From Acetoanaerobium noterae (GTDB lineage: Bacteria; Bacillota; Clostridia; Peptostreptococcales; Filifactoraceae): a stretch of DNA of 64,000 bases. The notes under the pieces are model-generated. The model saw only the letters and a program-made list of their open reading frames with translations, was not told the DNA's origin and made no database searches. The DNA lies in assembly GCF_900168025.1 (NCBI RefSeq), contig NZ_FUYN01000001.1, positions 496,001 to 560,000 of the forward strand, read 5' to 3'. Below, piece after piece: positions 19,275 through 27,673 of this stretch. The stretch's first letter is position 1. Every line of letters starts with the position of its first letter. The position numbers and the translations under genes are program-made.

Positions 19275-20678
19275 TTAATTTGGAATTTTATACTTCATTT
19301 TATTTTTTTCATCACTTAAGAACTCTATTATACCATTTTTAAGCGTATTTAAATTGTTTTCTATGTCATTTTCTTGCATATGTGCAATACTTATTCGAAA
19401 TTCATTTTCAGCTTTAATATTATAATAAAATAAGGGTCCCTCAAGAATCTTAACTCCTTTTGACTCCAAGAAAGTTTTTAAGTCAATTGAGCTATAGTCC
19501 TTTGGAAGTGCTGCAAAGAAATTCACACCTCCTGAAGCCTTTCTAAAAGTTAATATATCAGAAAAATTACTATCTATATACTTCTTCGCAATTTTAAATC
19601 TAGATTCATAAACCTTTTTTATGATATCCAAATGATTTCTCCACCCGAAAAAAGTCATGTAATAATATAGTGAAAGCTGAGTAAAGCTCGATGTAGATAT
19701 ATCCATAGAATATTTTATTCTACTTATTATATTTCTAACGTGAATAGGCATTTCCATAAAACCTATTCTAAGCCCTGGCATCAGTATTTTTGAAAAACTC
19801 TTAATATATATTACCCTGTTTTCTTCGTCATAAGCTCTAAGAGGTTTTATTTTAGTATTATTAAAATCAAAATCACTCATATAATCATCTTCTATTATCA
19901 TAAAGTCAAACTGCTTAGCAAGATTCAGTATCTCTTTTTTCTTTTTTTCGCTATAGCATACACCTGTAGGGTTTTGATAATTGGGCATGGTGTATAATAT
20001 CGAAGGTTTAATTTTTTCCAGCTTCATTTTTAGAATGCCTATATCAATTCCATCGTCAAGTACAGGAATCCCTACGACCTTTACTCCATGCTCTTTGAAT
20101 ACATCAATTGCTCCTGGATAACTAGGCTCTTCAATAAACACGACATCCCCATAATTAAGTATAGAATTTACAATTATATTTATTCCTTGCTGGGCTCCAG
20201 ATATAATCTGTATCCTATCTGGCCCACTTTCTATAGATAAACTCTTCATATAATCACAAAGGCTCATCCTAAGTGGCTCATATCCTAAGCCTTCGTGATA
20301 ATCAAATAAAGTCTCCCCTTCTTTTTCAATAGCAATAGCCACAGCCTCTTTAAATTTATCGACCGGAAACATATTAGCTTGAGGATTTGCAAGATCAAAT
20401 CTAACAGCTTTTAACACTTCCTTTGAGGTAGAAGCTTGAGGATAAATATAAGATCCGCTGCCTTCTTTTTTATATATATATTTCTCTTTTTCAAGCAAAT
20501 CATAAGCTTTTACGGATGTAGATATATTAATGTTTAAAAAAGCACTCATTTCTCTTAGAGGCGGAAGCTTCTCAGAAGCTTCTATCTTACTATTCTCTAT
20601 CAGATTTTTAATATGCTTATAAAGCTGGATATACTTTGGTCCATTTTCCTTTTTAAAATCAATTCTAAATTTTTCCAT
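19275..20678 (-). CDS. MocR/PdxR-type GntR-family regulator with aminotransferase domain
   Basis: A 467-residue regulator. The N-terminal winged helix (about 10-80) includes LPPLREMSAFLNINISTSVK, typical of GntR proteins. A fold-type I aminotransferase-like domain (about 110-460) contains NYQNPTGVCYS, EDDYMSDF and the PLP lysine in IKSFSKILMPGLRIGF. MocR regulators bind PLP and control vitamin B6, GABA or related genes, often divergent neighbours. Here the neighbour upstream is a small Cys-rich gene on the same strand, so the target is not obvious. GAGGTAG lies upstream of the ATG. Confidence 0.92.
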   Translation of the reverse strand: MEKFRIDFKKENGPKYIQLYKHIKNLIENSKIEASEKLPPLREMSAFLNINISTSVKAYDLLEKEKYIYKKEGSGSYIYPQASTSKEVLKAVRFDLANPQANMFPVDKFKEAVAIAIEKEGETLFDYHEGLGYEPLRMSLCDYMKSLSIESGPDRIQIISGAQQGINIIVNSILNYGDVVFIEEPSYPGAIDVFKEHGVKVVGIPVLDDGIDIGILKMKLEKIKPSILYTMPNYQNPTGVCYSEKKKKEILNLAKQFDFMIIEDDYMSDFDFNNTKIKPLRAYDEENRVIYIKSFSKILMPGLRIGFMEMPIHVRNIISRIKYSMDISTSSFTQLSLYYYMTFFGWRNHLDIIKKVYESRFKIAKKYIDSNFSDILTFRKASGGVNFFAALPKDYSSIDLKTFLESKGVKILEGPLFYYNIKAENEFRISIAHMQENDIENNLNTLKNGIIEFLSDEKNKMKYKIPN

Positions 20679-20814
20679 AGCTACCTCTTTATATATCCAT
20701 AGTATTTTTCTTAACTAATATAGCTTACATTATATGATAAATAAAAAAAATAATCAAAAATTGCTAAGTTAGTCATAAATTATCTCTATCATAAAATAAA
20801 TTCAGTACGAAATT

Positions 20815-20848
20815 AAAAAAGCCTGCCATCATTTTACGAGGCAAGCTT
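20815..20848 (-). terminator. terminator after the Cys-rich small gene
   Basis: Arms AAGCCTGCC and GGCAAGCTT pair with one mismatch. The minus-strand product ends in six U residues. It lies 15 bases past the stop at 20863. Confidence 0.8.
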
Positions 20849-20862
20849 AAATAGTATGATTA

Positions 20863-21027
20863 TTAACCTTCTTGAATATATTCTCTTTCAAACATATCGC
20901 ATTTATTAGTAGTGCATCTTTCATTTATGCAATGAATGCAAGTAATAAATCCGCACTTTCTTTGCGAAGCAAATCCTTTAATTTCTTTTTTATCAGTTGT
21001 TTTACCTACTTTGTTTTGCATTGTCAT
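20863..21027 (-). CDS. small cysteine-rich protein, unknown function
   Basis: A 54-residue basic protein whose C-terminal half contains five cysteines spaced C-x4-C-x2-C-x5-C-x4-C (RKCGFITCIHCINERCTTNKC), then an acidic tail. The pattern suggests a small metal-binding or zinc-ribbon-like fold, loosely like DUF1540-type proteins. I cannot name a family. The ATG at 21027 is chosen because GGAGG lies 8 bases before it; longer in-frame starts lack one. It has its own terminator, which supports it being a real gene. Confidence 0.65.
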   Translation of the reverse strand: MTMQNKVGKTTDKKEIKGFASQRKCGFITCIHCINERCTTNKCDMFEREYIQEG

Positions 21028-21289
21028 GCTATGCACCTCCATAATAAAATAATCTGTTTGCAATTTTATAATCCTATAATATCATTTGCATTTATATCTG
21101 TCAATGCATAATCTAACATTCATAAAATCATTTTTGTGTTTTTAAAAACATTTTCCTGAAATATCCATTCGTGTTTTTATCTTTATTTTTCAACATTTTT
21201 GAGATTTTTTGCATGTTTTTTTGCAATAATTAAATACGAAGTTATGAAAATTTCATTTTTAAAATTGCATTTTGCAGGATTTTTTGACA

Positions 21290-21338
21290 TAAAAAATACT
21301 CCAAATCTCAATTATGGTTCTAGTTGAGTATGGAGTAT
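21290..21338 (-). terminator. terminator downstream of 6S RNA
   Basis: ATACTCCA and CTCAA pair with TTGAG and TGGAGTAT around a small internal loop and a 12-base apical loop. Six U residues follow on the minus strand. It lies about 30 bases beyond the predicted 3' end of the 6S RNA. Confidence 0.85.
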
Positions 21339-21367
21339 ATCTAAAACTAATTTTTAAAAGTATGAAT

Positions 21368-21548
21368 ACAAAACCCAGGATGCCGTCATTGCCCAAATTC
21401 AATACCCGAGATCAACCCAGGTGGGTACTTTGTTGTTAATTTCAGAAGTCCTTCTTCAGGCATTTCTTCCACTACCAAACTATAAAGTTCCCGTATAAAA
21501 TATGTCGGTTGAATTTAAAGCTGATAAACGAACACCCCAGGTTCTATA
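21368..21548 (-). ncRNA. ssrS: 6S RNA
   Basis: On the minus strand the region starts near AACCTGGGGTGTTCG and ends with GACGGCATCCTGGGTT. These ends pair along the whole 11-bp closing stem (AACCTGGGGTG with CATCCTGGGTT, three wobbles). The pattern matches the closing stem of known 6S RNAs (E. coli: CUGAGAUGUUCGC with GGCGGCAUCUCGG). Inside, AACCGACATATTTTATACGGG resembles the 5' side of the central bulge, and a long imperfect helix follows. At about 180 nt the size is right. 6S RNA mimics an open promoter and sequesters sigma-A RNA polymerase in stationary phase. Exact ends are estimates from the promoter and terminator. Confidence 0.85.
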
Positions 21549-21554
21549 TATATT

Positions 21555-21582
21555 ATTATACTACAAATTACGTTTGTGTTAA
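21555..21582 (-). promoter_or_regulatory. sigma-A promoter of 6S RNA
   Basis: On the minus strand TTAACA (21577-21582), a 16-base spacer and a perfect TATAAT (21555-21560) predict a start near 21548. The gene therefore has its own strong promoter just past the LacI-type gene stop. Confidence 0.75.
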
Positions 21583-21592
21583 ATACAAATAA

Positions 21593-22588
21593 TTAAGAGC
21601 TTTGTCTTTCAATCAATGTATGTGGTAAAATGATATATTTTTCCTCTACATCTTGATTATCGATTAATTTTACAATGATTCTTGCAGCCACTGCACCCAT
21701 ATCATAAATAGGCTGTTTTATAACTGTTAGCGAAGGTCTAATCATAGAAGCTATTCTAGTGTCGTCATACCCAGCTATAGAAACGTCCTTTGGCACATTA
21801 ATCCTGTTATCAAGAAGTGCATTAAGGGCACCAACTGCTAGCTCATCACTCGATGCAAATATAGCCTCTGGTATATTTCCTTTTTCTATCAGCATCTCTA
21901 CTATCCTATATCCAGATTCATTAGTCGAATCACCCTGAAGCACCAAGCTCTTGTCTAAATCAATTCCAGAATCCTCGAGAGCTTTTTTGTAGCCTTTATA
22001 TCTTTCTGAATCCTCAATATTATCTTCCACTGATGCTCTTAGAAAAGCAATTTTTTTCTTCCCTTTGTTTATGAAGTAGTGAGTCATATCATAAGAAGCT
22101 TGCTTATGGTCGATTCCAATCGAATATACGTCAAAATCTTTAGCATTTTTACTAATATAAACTGATGGAATTTGGCTCTCCTTAACCAAGTCTATTTGTG
22201 GCTTTTCTAGTTTTTCACTCACAAATATAATACCTGCAACTGCTTTAGATTTAAGAAGGTTGATATATTTAAGCTCCCTTTCTGATTCTCCATAGGTATT
22301 ACAAAGAAATATATCATATTCGTACATTCTTCCTATTTCTTCAATTCCACTAAGTAAATCTCCTACAAACAAGCTCGATATATCAGGAACTATAACTCCT
22401 ATAATATTGCTTTTTTTTGTAACCAAGCTTCTTGCTACTGGATTTGGAACATATCCAGTTTCTTTTATCACTCTAAGTACTTGATCTCTAATGTCACTGC
22501 TTACAGGCTTAGAATTATTAATTACTCTAGACACTGTAGAAATAGAAACACCAGCCATCTTTGCGACATCTTTAATTGTTACTGCCAT
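21593..22588 (-). CDS. LacI-family regulator, CcpA-like
   Basis: A 331-residue repressor. The N-terminal helix-turn-helix reads VTIKDVAKMAGVSISTVSRVINNS, followed by the hinge helix VARSLVTKKSNIIGVIVPDIS. The periplasmic-binding-like domain includes IFASSDELAVGALNAL and VSIAGYDDTRIASMIRPSLTVIKQP. It most resembles CcpA, the catabolite control protein of Firmicutes, but sugar-specific LacI proteins share these features. The absence of an adjacent sugar operon favours a global role. GGGGAGGG precedes the ATG. It lies 33 bases after trmB on the same strand. Confidence 0.85.
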   Translation of the reverse strand: MAVTIKDVAKMAGVSISTVSRVINNSKPVSSDIRDQVLRVIKETGYVPNPVARSLVTKKSNIIGVIVPDISSLFVGDLLSGIEEIGRMYEYDIFLCNTYGESERELKYINLLKSKAVAGIIFVSEKLEKPQIDLVKESQIPSVYISKNAKDFDVYSIGIDHKQASYDMTHYFINKGKKKIAFLRASVEDNIEDSERYKGYKKALEDSGIDLDKSLVLQGDSTNESGYRIVEMLIEKGNIPEAIFASSDELAVGALNALLDNRINVPKDVSIAGYDDTRIASMIRPSLTVIKQPIYDMGAVAARIIVKLIDNQDVEEKYIILPHTLIERQSS

Positions 22589-22621
22589 TTTTTCCCTCCC
22601 CCAATCGTATCGATTAATAAT

Positions 22622-23290
22622 TTACAACCTATTATTACCCAAAAGCTGAGCCTCTAGACGATAAATCGGTAATTTTTGTGCCATAAATCTTTTTTCATAT
22701 TCAGTTAATATAAGCCTTTCATCATCTGGTTCAAAATCCTTAGAGTGCAAATCTAAATCTACTGATATCAAGCTGTCTTTTCTTGCGCTTAACTCAAGTA
22801 AAGTAAATTCAAAAAGGTTTCTGTTATCTGTTTTAAATATTAAGCTTTTGCTTTCATTTAAAACCTCAGTATATTTACTTAAAAAACATCTGCTAGTCAA
22901 TCTTCTCCTATGATGTCTAGCTTTAGGCCAAGGATCTGAAAAATTAAGATATATTCTGCAGACATCACCCTTAGCAAAAAAATTCTCTATTTTACTAGCG
23001 TCAAAGCTTACAAATTTTATATTATCTAGATTTTCTTCGGAGGCCTTTGTTACTGCCTCTAACAAAAGGGCATCATTTTTTTCAATCCCTAAATAATTTA
23101 CTTCAGGATTTCTCCTAGCTAGCTCTAATAAAAATCCACCCTTACCACAGCCTATTTCAAGCATTAACGGCTGATTTTTAGTATATGCTTCTTTTATATC
23201 CAGCTTTGTAATCGAGCTTAAATCAATATAGGTTTTTCCTTCAAATACTGACAATTTTTCTTTGTAATTTTTAGCTTTCCTATACCTCAA
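22622..23290 (-). CDS. trmB: tRNA (guanine-N7-)-methyltransferase
   Basis: It methylates G46 in the variable loop of tRNA using S-adenosylmethionine. The 222-residue chain has the SAM-binding motif MLEIGCGKGGFLLELA near residue 40, YLGIEKND, and the family hallmark LNFSDPWPKARHHRRRL. The start is TTG at 23290 with GGAGG 6 bases upstream; an ATG start is not available near that site. Confidence 0.95.
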   Translation of the reverse strand: MRYRKAKNYKEKLSVFEGKTYIDLSSITKLDIKEAYTKNQPLMLEIGCGKGGFLLELARRNPEVNYLGIEKNDALLLEAVTKASEENLDNIKFVSFDASKIENFFAKGDVCRIYLNFSDPWPKARHHRRRLTSRCFLSKYTEVLNESKSLIFKTDNRNLFEFTLLELSARKDSLISVDLDLHSKDFEPDDERLILTEYEKRFMAQKLPIYRLEAQLLGNNRL

Positions 23291-23396
23291 GATTGACCTC
23301 CTTTATAATATAACAATATTTTTATTGCAAAATGGGCTACTTTATAATAAACTATCTTCGAAGAACTCATAGTGTTGATTTAGGAGGATTGAATTT

Positions 23397-23624
23397 ATGA
23401 TTTATGAAACAATAAGAACTATCATTGCAGAGCATCTTGGTATAAATGAAAGTAAGATATCACTTGATACATCTATTAATGAAGATCTCGAAATAGATTC
23501 TCTAGATGCTGTTGAAATCATTATGGCCATTGAAGATGCATTCTCTATCGAAGTAGACGAAGAAGCTATCGAGCAATTTACTACGGTTAGAGAAATGGTA
23601 GAATATGTAGAAGCTCATCAATAA
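23397..23624 (+). CDS. acpP: acyl carrier protein
   Basis: A 75-residue acidic helical protein carrying the phosphopantetheine serine S35 in the DSLDAVE motif, followed by IIMAIEDAFSIEVDEEAIEQF. It shuttles acyl chains during fatty-acid synthesis. AGGAGG lies upstream of the ATG. It stands alone here, away from fab genes, and its stop overlaps the end of the convergent pseudouridine synthase gene by 7 bases. It may be a second ACP, since fatty-acid ACPs usually lie in fab clusters. Confidence 0.93.
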   Translation: MIYETIRTIIAEHLGINESKISLDTSINEDLEIDSLDAVEIIMAIEDAFSIEVDEEAIEQFTTVREMVEYVEAHQ

Positions 23625-24523
23625 GTAGGCGTCAACTCTTTAACCAGCTCTCTCATATCATGAGGGAGCTCTGATTTTATATAGATGATTTCAGATTTTC
23701 TAGGTGAATAAAATCCTAGCTCAAAGCAATGAAGAGCTTGTCGATTTAATAAACTCATATCTCCACCATATAGCTCATCTCCCACAAGGGGATGCCCTAT
23801 ATGAGAAAAATGCACTCTTATCTGATGCGTTCTACCTGTTTCCAATGATATTTCAAGTAGTGTTGCTTGCTTTAGTTTATCTATAACCTTATATCTAGTT
23901 ACTGCTCTTTGTCCTTTTTCTGAAACCATTCTTCTTATACCATCTTCACTTTTATCTATTGGAAGGTCAATTACTCCGCTTTCCTTCTCTAAATGCCCAC
24001 TTACAACAGCATAATATTTTTTTCCCATCTCGTGCATTGCATCATCTTTAGTAAGTATACTATGGCAGTAGCTATTCTTTGCTACTATTAAAATTCCTGA
24101 CGTATCCCTATCTAGCCTATTTACGAATCTAATCTTAGAATTTATTGACTTATCCTTAAATAGCTTAATCAGTCCATTGGCAAGAGTACCACTTTGATGT
24201 CCTTTAGTCGGATGAACCACCACAAAAGGCTCTTTTTCTACAACCATCAAATCTGCATCTTCATAAAGTAGTTTTATATCCATATCTTCAGCATCGTACT
24301 CATTTGCTTCATACGGCAAATTAATTTCTATTATATCTCCTATATTTACAAGCTCATGCATTTTGTAAAATTTTTTATTTACAAATATCTGCTTATCTTT
24401 TTTCAAAGAGTATAGTAACCTAAGAGATATTCCCATATCATTTAGGAGTATTTGCTTTAGGGTGTCGTTTCTCGATTCATTTTTCCATACTAATTTATTA
24501 TATTGCTGGTTATTAAACCACAT
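23618..24523 (-). CDS. RluA-family pseudouridine synthase
   Basis: A 301-residue enzyme with an N-terminal S4-like RNA-binding part (about 15-70) and a pseudouridine synthase domain. The catalytic aspartate is D138 in RFVNRLDRDTSGI, and the second signature is LETGRTHQIRVHFSHIGHPLVGD. Relatives modify 23S rRNA (RluD, RluC) or tRNA; the exact target cannot be told. AAGGAG precedes the ATG. It is convergent with the acp gene, overlapping by 7 bases, and divergent from NAD kinase. Confidence 0.92.
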   Translation of the reverse strand: MWFNNQQYNKLVWKNESRNDTLKQILLNDMGISLRLLYSLKKDKQIFVNKKFYKMHELVNIGDIIEINLPYEANEYDAEDMDIKLLYEDADLMVVEKEPFVVVHPTKGHQSGTLANGLIKLFKDKSINSKIRFVNRLDRDTSGILIVAKNSYCHSILTKDDAMHEMGKKYYAVVSGHLEKESGVIDLPIDKSEDGIRRMVSEKGQRAVTRYKVIDKLKQATLLEISLETGRTHQIRVHFSHIGHPLVGDELYGGDMSLLNRQALHCFELGFYSPRKSEIIYIKSELPHDMRELVKELTPTY

Positions 24524-24628
24524 ATTTAAACTCCTTTAGCATTCATATATTAATTCTATTCTTTAGCTAAATCACTGCTTGTTATTATGTATAGAGATTC
24601 TTTATATATTTATAGTAAAACTCTAAAC

Positions 24629-24665
24629 ATTATAATTGGCTTTGCATACAAAGTCAAATTATAAT
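24629..24665. repeat. inverted repeat between divergent genes
   Basis: ATTATAATTGGCTTTG (24629-24644) faces CAAAGTCAAATTATAAT (24649-24665), with one extra base in the right arm and a 4-base loop. It sits in the 241-base gap between the pseudouridine synthase and NAD kinase genes. It lacks a T-run, so an operator or leader structure is more likely than a terminator. Confidence 0.55.
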
Positions 24666-24764
24666 ATGATGTATATGTAATTACAATTATTATATATTAA
24701 CTGGACATTTACTTAAACCTAATTTTCCATCGCAATATCTAAATTTGAGACAGGAGCGATACGA

Positions 24765-25565
24765 TTGAAGCGAAAAATAATTATTACGTATAACTCATAT
24801 GATCGTTCTATAAGAACAGCTAAAATACTGCGTACCAAGCTAGCATCTGCTGGCTTTGAGGTTTTAGAAAAGCCTGACCCTGAAGCTGAGCTATTTATAG
24901 CCATAGGAGGAGATGGATCCTTTTTAAAAACACTTCACGATTATGATTTTCCAGAGGTACCGATTATCGGTATAAACACAGGTCACTTAGGCTTTTTTCA
25001 AGAGATTATGCCTCCCCAAATAGACAACTTTATAGATGCCTATATAAATAAAAGATATACTATCCAAGAGATTCATCCTATAGAGGCATTAATCTGCACT
25101 AGAACTAGCTGTGTTGAGCTACAGGCTATCAATGAATTCGTAGTCAAAGGTGACAAAAGTAGAACTATTCATTTAAACCTCAGCGTAAATACTAACTTTA
25201 TAGAATGCTTTAGTGGAGATGGAGTTATTTTATCTACTCCCACAGGTTCTACTGCATATAATTATTCCTCAGGAGGAAGTATAGTTGACCCTAGCTTAAA
25301 GCTCATACAAGTAACACCTTTATCTCCTATAAATACAAATGCTTATAGATCCTTTACCTCTAGCATAATCCTACCCTCTGACGCAATAGTAAAAATCAGC
25401 CCTGAATATAGGTTTGAGGACTCTTTGGTATTTGTTACAGACGGAATAGAGCATAGATATAATCAAATAGTAGACCTTACCTTTCAGACCTCTACTATAA
25501 ACATCAAGCTGCTTAGACTTGGGGGATATGAATTCTGGAGCAAGGTAACAGAAAAGTTTCTGTAA
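24765..25565 (+). CDS. nadK: NAD kinase
   Basis: It phosphorylates NAD to NADP. The 266-residue chain has the GGDG signature at 48-51 (AIGGDGSFLKTL), NTGHLGFF, and the C-terminal TPTGSTAYNYSSGGSIVDP motif. The start codon is TTG at 24765 with AGGAG 8 bases upstream. A YfcE-type phosphodiesterase gene follows within about 20 bases, so the two form an operon. Confidence 0.95.
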   Translation: MKRKIIITYNSYDRSIRTAKILRTKLASAGFEVLEKPDPEAELFIAIGGDGSFLKTLHDYDFPEVPIIGINTGHLGFFQEIMPPQIDNFIDAYINKRYTIQEIHPIEALICTRTSCVELQAINEFVVKGDKSRTIHLNLSVNTNFIECFSGDGVILSTPTGSTAYNYSSGGSIVDPSLKLIQVTPLSPINTNAYRSFTSSIILPSDAIVKISPEYRFEDSLVFVTDGIEHRYNQIVDLTFQTSTINIKLLRLGGYEFWSKVTEKFL

Positions 25566-25587
25566 AGAATCAGAAAGGATGATAAAA

Positions 25588-26136
25588 ATGAAAATAGGTG
25601 TAATAAGCGATACCCATGGAAGTCTTTATTTTTTTGAAATGGCAATGAGCTATCTTAAAGATTGCGATAAAATAATTCATGCAGGCGACATATTATATCA
25701 CGGTCCTAGAAATGATATCCCTGGAGGATACAATCCAAAGGAGCTTGCTGAAAAAATAAATGCACTAGATAATATTGTATTTGCCAAAGGTAATTGCGAT
25801 AGCGATGTTGATCAGATGGTTATAAATCACCCTATCCAGAGTCCCTATACAGTTCTTGATGCGGATAATCTAAATATATTGATTACCCATGGCTATACTA
25901 AATCAAAAGAGGATATGATTGAAGAGGCTAAAAAGTTTAAAGCCGATATTTTAATCTATGGACACACTCATAAAAAGGAGCTTACAAAATACGATTCCTT
26001 AATAGTATTAAATCCTGGAAGCACTTCTATTCCAAAAGATGGTTCAAGATCAGTTGCTATCATATATTCAGGTAAAATAGTTCTAATTGATATAGAAAAC
26101 AATGGAAGTATTCTGAGCGAGCTGTATATTAAATAA
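25588..26136 (+). CDS. YfcE-type metallophosphoesterase
   Basis: A calcineurin-like phosphoesterase of 182 residues. Its metal-binding motifs are all present: GVISDTHGSLYFF, IHAGDILYHGPR, AKGNCDSDVD, ITHGYT and IYGHTHKKE. E. coli YfcE hydrolyses phosphodiesters; the natural substrate is unknown. The ATG at 25588 is preferred because the in-frame ATG at 25579 overlaps the AAAGGA site. It follows nadK. Confidence 0.92.
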   Translation: MKIGVISDTHGSLYFFEMAMSYLKDCDKIIHAGDILYHGPRNDIPGGYNPKELAEKINALDNIVFAKGNCDSDVDQMVINHPIQSPYTVLDADNLNILITHGYTKSKEDMIEEAKKFKADILIYGHTHKKELTKYDSLIVLNPGSTSIPKDGSRSVAIIYSGKIVLIDIENNGSILSELYIK

Positions 26137-26185
26137 CTTCTAGATTAAAATACACCACTTGATTTAATTAAAAATCACAATTAAA

Positions 26186-26223
26186 AAAGGACTGCTGAAG
26201 ACATAATTCATCAGCAATCCTTT
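26186..26223. terminator. bidirectional terminator
   Basis: AAAGGACTGCTGA pairs with TCAGCAATCCTTT (one mismatch) around a 12-base loop. U-rich tails follow on both strands. It separates the convergent phosphodiesterase and GGDEF-like genes. Confidence 0.82.
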
Positions 26224-26337
26224 AATATTTTATTAATACAATAAAGTTCTTATTGTCACTACAACAAGTTTCTAATTTTAAATAAAACAAGGTTTTTAGG
26301 AGCAATTAGCAATACATATAGTTTTATTGGAGAATTC

Positions 26338-27525
26338 TTATTCTTCTATATTGGTAAGTGCAGTATTTTCACTCATAGCAACTTCATCCTCAGAATCTAT
26401 AACCCTCATCTTCAAATCAAATCCAGTTTGCTCCTGAAACTGATTTCTTATCGATTCATATTTATCTTTAGCTAATTCCTTGGTTATAAATGAAGATAAA
26501 ATTACAAACTCAGCGCTTGAAACTCTAAAAGCTAAATCATGCTTATGGTCCATGGTTTTTCTAATAAGCATTGATAGCTTTTTAAGTAAATCGTCAGCTT
26601 TATCATACCCTATATCAGAATTTATTTTTTTGAAATTTTCTATATGGAAATTTATAAGGGAGAATTTATACCCATAATTCTTAGATTTATTTAGAGCTTC
26701 ATTATATCTATCAATAAGATAACGTCTAGTATATAGCTTAGTAAGGCTGTCAACTGTTGATATATTTTTGTAGACTTCCTTTTGAGCCTTAATAAATTTA
26801 TCTCTAGAGCTAATCTCGGATTCTAGATTCTTTATTTTATATCTTAAATATGATACCTCTTCAAATTTATTCATAACATTAGCAGAATAAGGATAGATAT
26901 TAACGACTAAGTATTTTGAATTCATTTCAGATAGAACTATTAGTTTACCATCTATTTCTAGAGTAGTATCGTCAAATACTCTTAGATAGTTGATTCTATT
27001 TTTTATTTCTAAGGCTATGTCATTTCCAAAAACTTCAGTAAGAGTTTTATCTAGGTAAATATTCGAGCCAAGAATCTCATATATGTTATCAGTTATATAC
27101 TTTATTTTTTCATCCTTACCTACTAGCATAGTAGCATAAGCGTTCATTTTAGTTTTTGATACTGATATTTTGGAGTTAAGTCTAGCTTTATCTTTTTTTA
27201 CAGGTATCCCTGTGTAATGACCCAGTTCAATAATTTCATCATAATTAATTTTAGTTCCTATATAAGAGCTTATGCCCTTTGAATAATTAACCTCAAATTT
27301 AATTATCCCATCCATATCTGGTGATTCCACAATAATTCTTTTCCTGTTTCTGCTAAAAACTTCCTGCTCATAGGTTATGTCCATGAAATCATCTTTTGAC
27401 TTAACATCAGGGAAGTACATATTAAATTTATTATTTTTATAAATAATATCTCCAGTTTCATCAAACGAAGCAATCATATAGAAGCTATCTTTAAGCGCAG
27501 TATCTAAGTCAAAAGTCATATCCAC
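26338..27525 (-). CDS. degenerate GGDEF-domain protein
   Basis: A 395-residue soluble protein. The N-terminal half (about 1-225) looks like two PAS-type modules (YMIASFDETGDIIYKNN and LVGKDEKIKYITDNIYEILG). A helical linker (about 228-258) leads to a GGDEF-like domain starting DSLTKLYTRRYLIDRYNEAL. The catalytic signature is replaced: the segment reads FRVSSAEFVIL, so GGDEF is SSAEF. The protein is thus unlikely to make cyclic di-GMP and may act as a sensor or effector. The gene stands alone between terminators. Confidence 0.82.
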   Translation of the reverse strand: MDMTFDLDTALKDSFYMIASFDETGDIIYKNNKFNMYFPDVKSKDDFMDITYEQEVFSRNRKRIIVESPDMDGIIKFEVNYSKGISSYIGTKINYDEIIELGHYTGIPVKKDKARLNSKISVSKTKMNAYATMLVGKDEKIKYITDNIYEILGSNIYLDKTLTEVFGNDIALEIKNRINYLRVFDDTTLEIDGKLIVLSEMNSKYLVVNIYPYSANVMNKFEEVSYLRYKIKNLESEISSRDKFIKAQKEVYKNISTVDSLTKLYTRRYLIDRYNEALNKSKNYGYKFSLINFHIENFKKINSDIGYDKADDLLKKLSMLIRKTMDHKHDLAFRVSSAEFVILSSFITKELAKDKYESIRNQFQEQTGFDLKMRVIDSEDEVAMSENTALTNIEE

Positions 27526-27602
27526 ACCCCATATCTTTTCATTATAAAGCTACTAGGAATATATACCCTTAAAATTATTTTTATAATCAGCTAATTTTTG
27601 GC

Positions 27603-27648
27603 AAAAAAAAGGTACAATTCAAAAGATTGTTCTTCTGCTTTGTACCTT
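27603..27648 (-). terminator. terminator after the secreted-protein gene
   Basis: AAGGTACAA pairs with TTGTACCTT around a 22-base loop that can fold further (AAGATTGTTCTT). Eight U residues follow on the minus strand. Confidence 0.8.
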
Positions 27649-27673
27649 CATGTTCAGTTTATATTGCCTTATC

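Noticed and set aside
23643-23671. AGCTCTCTCAT...ATGAGGGAGCT hairpin as the acp terminator
   Set aside because: It lies inside the coding end of the pseudouridine synthase gene and no U-run follows.
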